Assembly: GCF_029945805.1 (NCBI RefSeq)
Contig: NZ_JAQSDH010000011.1
Coordinates: 11,124 to 75,123, forward strand
DNA: 64,000 bases
Reading direction: 5' to 3'
Source: Flavobacterium sp.
GTDB lineage: Bacteria > Bacteroidota > Bacteroidia > Flavobacteriales > Flavobacteriaceae
Each line of letters begins with the position of its first letter. The stretch's first letter is position 1. Positions 61,582 through 64,000 of the stretch are shown here, piece after piece. The translations under genes were made by a program, and so were the position numbers. The notes beneath the pieces are model-generated. The model saw nothing but the letters and a program-made list of their open reading frames with translations, ran no database searches and had not been told where the DNA came from.

Positions 61582-64000
61582 TTGGTATCCAAAGAAAATC
61601 AAGCAAAGGAAACTCCTTTAATGAAGCAGTATAACGAGATAAAAAGAAAATATCCCGATGCCTGTTTGTTGTTTAGAGTTGGAGACTTTTATGAAACTTT
61701 TGGAGATGATGCAGTCCGTGCTTCTAAAATTCTGGGTATTACTTTAACAAAACGTGGTGCTGGCTCTGAAACAGAAACGGCTTTGGCAGGATTTCCGCAT
61801 CATTCCATAAATACCTATTTGCCAAAGTTGGTAAAAGCGGGACTTCGGGTTGCAATTTGTGATCAATTGGAAGATCCTAAAATGACCAAGACTATTGTGA
61901 AGCGTGGCGTGACCGAGTTGGTTACTCCAGGAGTTTCAATGAATGATGAAGTTTTACAATCGAGATCAAATAATTTTCTAGCGTCAGTATATTTTAGCAA
62001 AAGGCAATTAGGTGTTGCTTTTCTTGATGTTTCTACTGGTGAATTCCTCACGTCGCAAGGAAATGAAGAATACATTGATAAGTTGTTGCAAAATTTTAGT
62101 CCGAGTGAGATTTTGGTGCCAAAGAATAATAAGAGCCAGTTTAAGGAAATCTTCGGAGAAAAATTCAATGTCTTTTATTTAGAAGATTGGATTTATAAAG
62201 AAGATTATGCCATAGAAACTTTGAATAATCATTTTCAAACCACTTCTTTAAAAGGTTTTGGGATTGATGAATTGCCGGATGGGATTATTGCGTCAGGCGC
62301 GATCTTATATTATTTATCAGAAACACAACATAACAGAGTTCAGCATATCGCCAATATTCAACGCATTGCTGAAGATGCTTATGTTTGGATGGACCGATTC
62401 ACCATCCGTAATTTAGAATTGTATCACAGTCATTCCCAAAATGCAGTTACGCTTTTGGATGTAATTGACAAGACGCTTTCGCCGATGGGTTCGCGTTTGT
62501 TGAAACGTTGGTTGGCTCTGCCTTTGAAAGATATTCATAAAATAAGAAGCCGTCATGAAGTAGTTTCTTATTTAAAAGACAATGAGGCGGTTTTTCAGAA
62601 AATACAATATCAGATCAAGCAAATTTCCGATTTGGAGCGTTTGATTTCCAAAGTAGCTACAGGGAAAATTTCTCCACGTGAAGTAATTTATTTGAAAGAA
62701 TCTCTTGATGCTATCATTCCGATAAAAACAATTGCTTTAGAAAGTAAGCAGGAAGCGGTTCGCATCATTGGAGACAGTTTGCATGCGTGTGATTTACTCC
62801 GCGAAAAGATAAAAACTACTTTAAATCAAGATGCGCCCGTAGCTATTGCCAAAGGAAATGCAATTGCTAGTGGAATTCATGCCGAATTAGATGAATTAAG
62901 AAATATTGCCTTCTCGGGAAAAGAATATTTAGAAGGAATTGAAAAACGGGAATCAGAGCTTACTGGAATCTCATCGCTAAAAATTTCATTTAATAATGTT
63001 TTTGGATATTATATTGAAGTGCGAAACACACATAAAGATAAAGTTCCGAGCGAATGGATTAGAAAGCAGACTTTGGTCAATGCCGAAAGATATATTACAG
63101 AAGAACTAAAAGAATATGAAAGCAAAATATTGGGTGCTGAAGAAAAAATCCATCAAATAGAAGGTCAATTGTTTGAACAATTAATCAGCTGGATTTCTAC
63201 TTATATTAAACAAGTACAACTCAATGCTACTTTAGTAGCGCAATTGGATTGTTTAATTTCTTTTGCGCAATTAGCCATCGAAAACAATTACGCGTGTCCA
63301 ATACTAGACGACACATTCGATTTAGAAATTATTAATGGTCGTCATCCCGTTATTGAAAAGCAATTACCCGTTGGTGTTCCTTATGTTCCGAATGATGTTT
63401 ATCTTGATAGAGAATCTCAACAAATCATCATGATAACGGGGCCAAATATGTCTGGTAAGTCGGCGATTTTAAGACAAACAGCGTTGATTGTTTTATTAGC
63501 TCAAATGGGAAGTTTTGTTCCGGCAGAAAAAGTCAGAATGGGAATTGTCGATAAAATTTTTACTCGAGTAGGAGCCAGCGATAATATTTCAATGGGTGAA
63601 TCTACTTTTATGGTAGAGATGAACGAAACCGCTTCCATTTTAAATAATCTTTCCGATAGAAGTTTAGTTTTATTAGATGAAATCGGTCGCGGTACAAGTA
63701 CGTATGACGGAATTTCAATTGCGTGGGCAATTGCTGAATTTCTACATGAAAATCCGGCAAGGGCAAAAACCTTATTTGCTACGCATTATCACGAGTTAAA
63801 TGAAATGTCGGAATTGCTTCCGAGAATCAAAAATTATAACGTTTCTGTAAAAGAATTAAAAGATACTGTACTTTTTATTAGAAAATTGGTTTCGGGAGGA
63901 AGTGCGCATAGCTTTGGAATCCATGTTGCTAAAATGGCGGGAATGCCACAAACCGTAATCCAAAAGGCGCAAAAACTTTTAAAGAAATTAGAAAAAAACC
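61582..64000 (+). CDS. mutS: DNA mismatch repair protein MutS, 3' end cut by window
   Basis: MutS recognises mismatches and starts their repair through MutL. About 806 codons are present and the gene runs off the right edge without a stop. The mismatch-binding N-terminus is clear ([14 protein letters not shown] with the Phe-x-Glu motif, [21 protein letters not shown]), as are the connector, lever and clamp regions, the Walker A GPNMSGKS (620-627), and Walker [17 protein letters not shown] with Asp699-Glu700, then ATHYHEL. I start it at the TTG at 61582 ([17 protein letters not shown]) because MutS proteins of this group have about ten residues before ETPLMKQY. The ATG at 61621 would begin at that methionine and is the alternative. 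Confidence 0.93.
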   Translation, partial: MVSKENQAKETPLMKQYNEIKRKYPDACLLFRVGDFYETFGDDAVRASKILGITLTKRGAGSETETALAGFPHHSINTYLPKLVKAGLRVAICDQLEDPKMTKTIVKRGVTELVTPGVSMNDEVLQSRSNNFLASVYFSKRQLGVAFLDVSTGEFLTSQGNEEYIDKLLQNFSPSEILVPKNNKSQFKEIFGEKFNVFYLEDWIYKEDYAIETLNNHFQTTSLKGFGIDELPDGIIASGAILYYLSETQHNRVQHIANIQRIAEDAYVWMDRFTIRNLELYHSHSQNAVTLLDVIDKTLSPMGSRLLKRWLALPLKDIHKIRSRHEVVSYLKDNEAVFQKIQYQIKQISDLERLISKVATGKISPREVIYLKESLDAIIPIKTIALESKQEAVRIIGDSLHACDLLREKIKTTLNQDAPVAIAKGNAIASGIHAELDELRNIAFSGKEYLEGIEKRESELTGISSLKISFNNVFGYYIEVRNTHKDKVPSEWIRKQTLVNAERYITEELKEYESKILGAEEKIHQIEGQLFEQLISWISTYIKQVQLNATLVAQLDCLISFAQLAIENNYACPILDDTFDLEIINGRHPVIEKQLPVGVPYVPNDVYLDRESQQIIMITGPNMSGKSAILRQTALIVLLAQMGSFVPAEKVRMGIVDKIFTRVGASDNISMGESTFMVEMNETASILNNLSDRSLVLLDEIGRGTSTYDGISIAWAIAEFLHENPARAKTLFATHYHELNEMSELLPRIKNYNVSVKELKDTVLFIRKLVSGGSAHSFGIHVAKMAGMPQTVIQKAQKLLKKLEKN

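Overview
The window is AT-rich DNA from a member of the Bacteroidetes, most likely a Flavobacterium or a close relative. The signs are SusC/SusD-type glycan uptake, the type IX secretion (T9SS) translocon SprA with several T9SS-sorted proteins, a RemB-like gliding protein, mevalonate-pathway genes, no obvious Shine-Dalgarno sites, and repeated promoter words of the Bacteroidetes form TAnnTTTG. I found no rRNA, tRNA, CRISPR array, phage or complete insertion sequence.

Layout. Positions 1-4330 hold mvaD (mevalonate pathway), a TspO protein and a T9SS-sorted CUB-domain protein. Positions 4450-28000 are a large maltose/starch region. One minus-strand operon (MFS transporter, beta-phosphoglucomutase, GH65 maltose phosphorylase, a GxxExxY protein, GH13, GH31, GH13, then a phosphodiesterase and a flavoprotein) runs left from about 17440. 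A LacI-type regulator lies upstream of it. Divergent from that regulator is a plus-strand susC-susD-susE-amylase unit. Together they would bind and cut starch outside the cell, carry oligosaccharides through SusCD, hydrolyse them in the periplasm, import maltose by the MFS carrier and split it by phosphorolysis to glucose and beta-glucose-1-phosphate, which PgmB turns into glucose-6-phosphate.

Positions 28100-33160 carry an AsmA-like protein, HMG-CoA reductase and a GYDIA-type GHMP kinase. Positions 33235-44280 form a secretion/motility block: remB-like gene, vanZ, gcvH, the giant sprA and ruvA. A malic enzyme fused to a phosphotransacetylase-like domain follows. Positions 46800-54160 are a second, compact disaccharide locus: TonB-dependent receptor without SusD, SLC45/SUT-like MFS carrier, GH100-like invertase, fructokinase and a divergent LacI regulator. 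It is best read as sucrose uptake with cytoplasmic hydrolysis. The rest holds a second AsmA-like protein, an HPPK-deoxynucleoside kinase fusion, a T9SS type B lectin-like protein, an RNA methyltransferase, a DUF1573 protein and a mutS gene cut off by the right edge.

Regulation can be partly read from the DNA. The palindrome CGAAAACGTTTTCG occurs once before susC and twice, 21 bp apart, between the sucrose receptor and its LacI gene. The most unusual structure is a family of AT-rich palindromes built on CATTAAGATATTAAG in the intercistronic gaps of the maltose operon. Two arms of this family form a 25-bp inverted repeat with one mismatch that brackets the GxxExxY gene. Other small repeats lie inside mvaD, at the 5' ends of the GH31 and remB-like genes, and in the 552-bp gap at 17441-17992. 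Family assignments rest on recognisable motifs read by eye; no database search was run.
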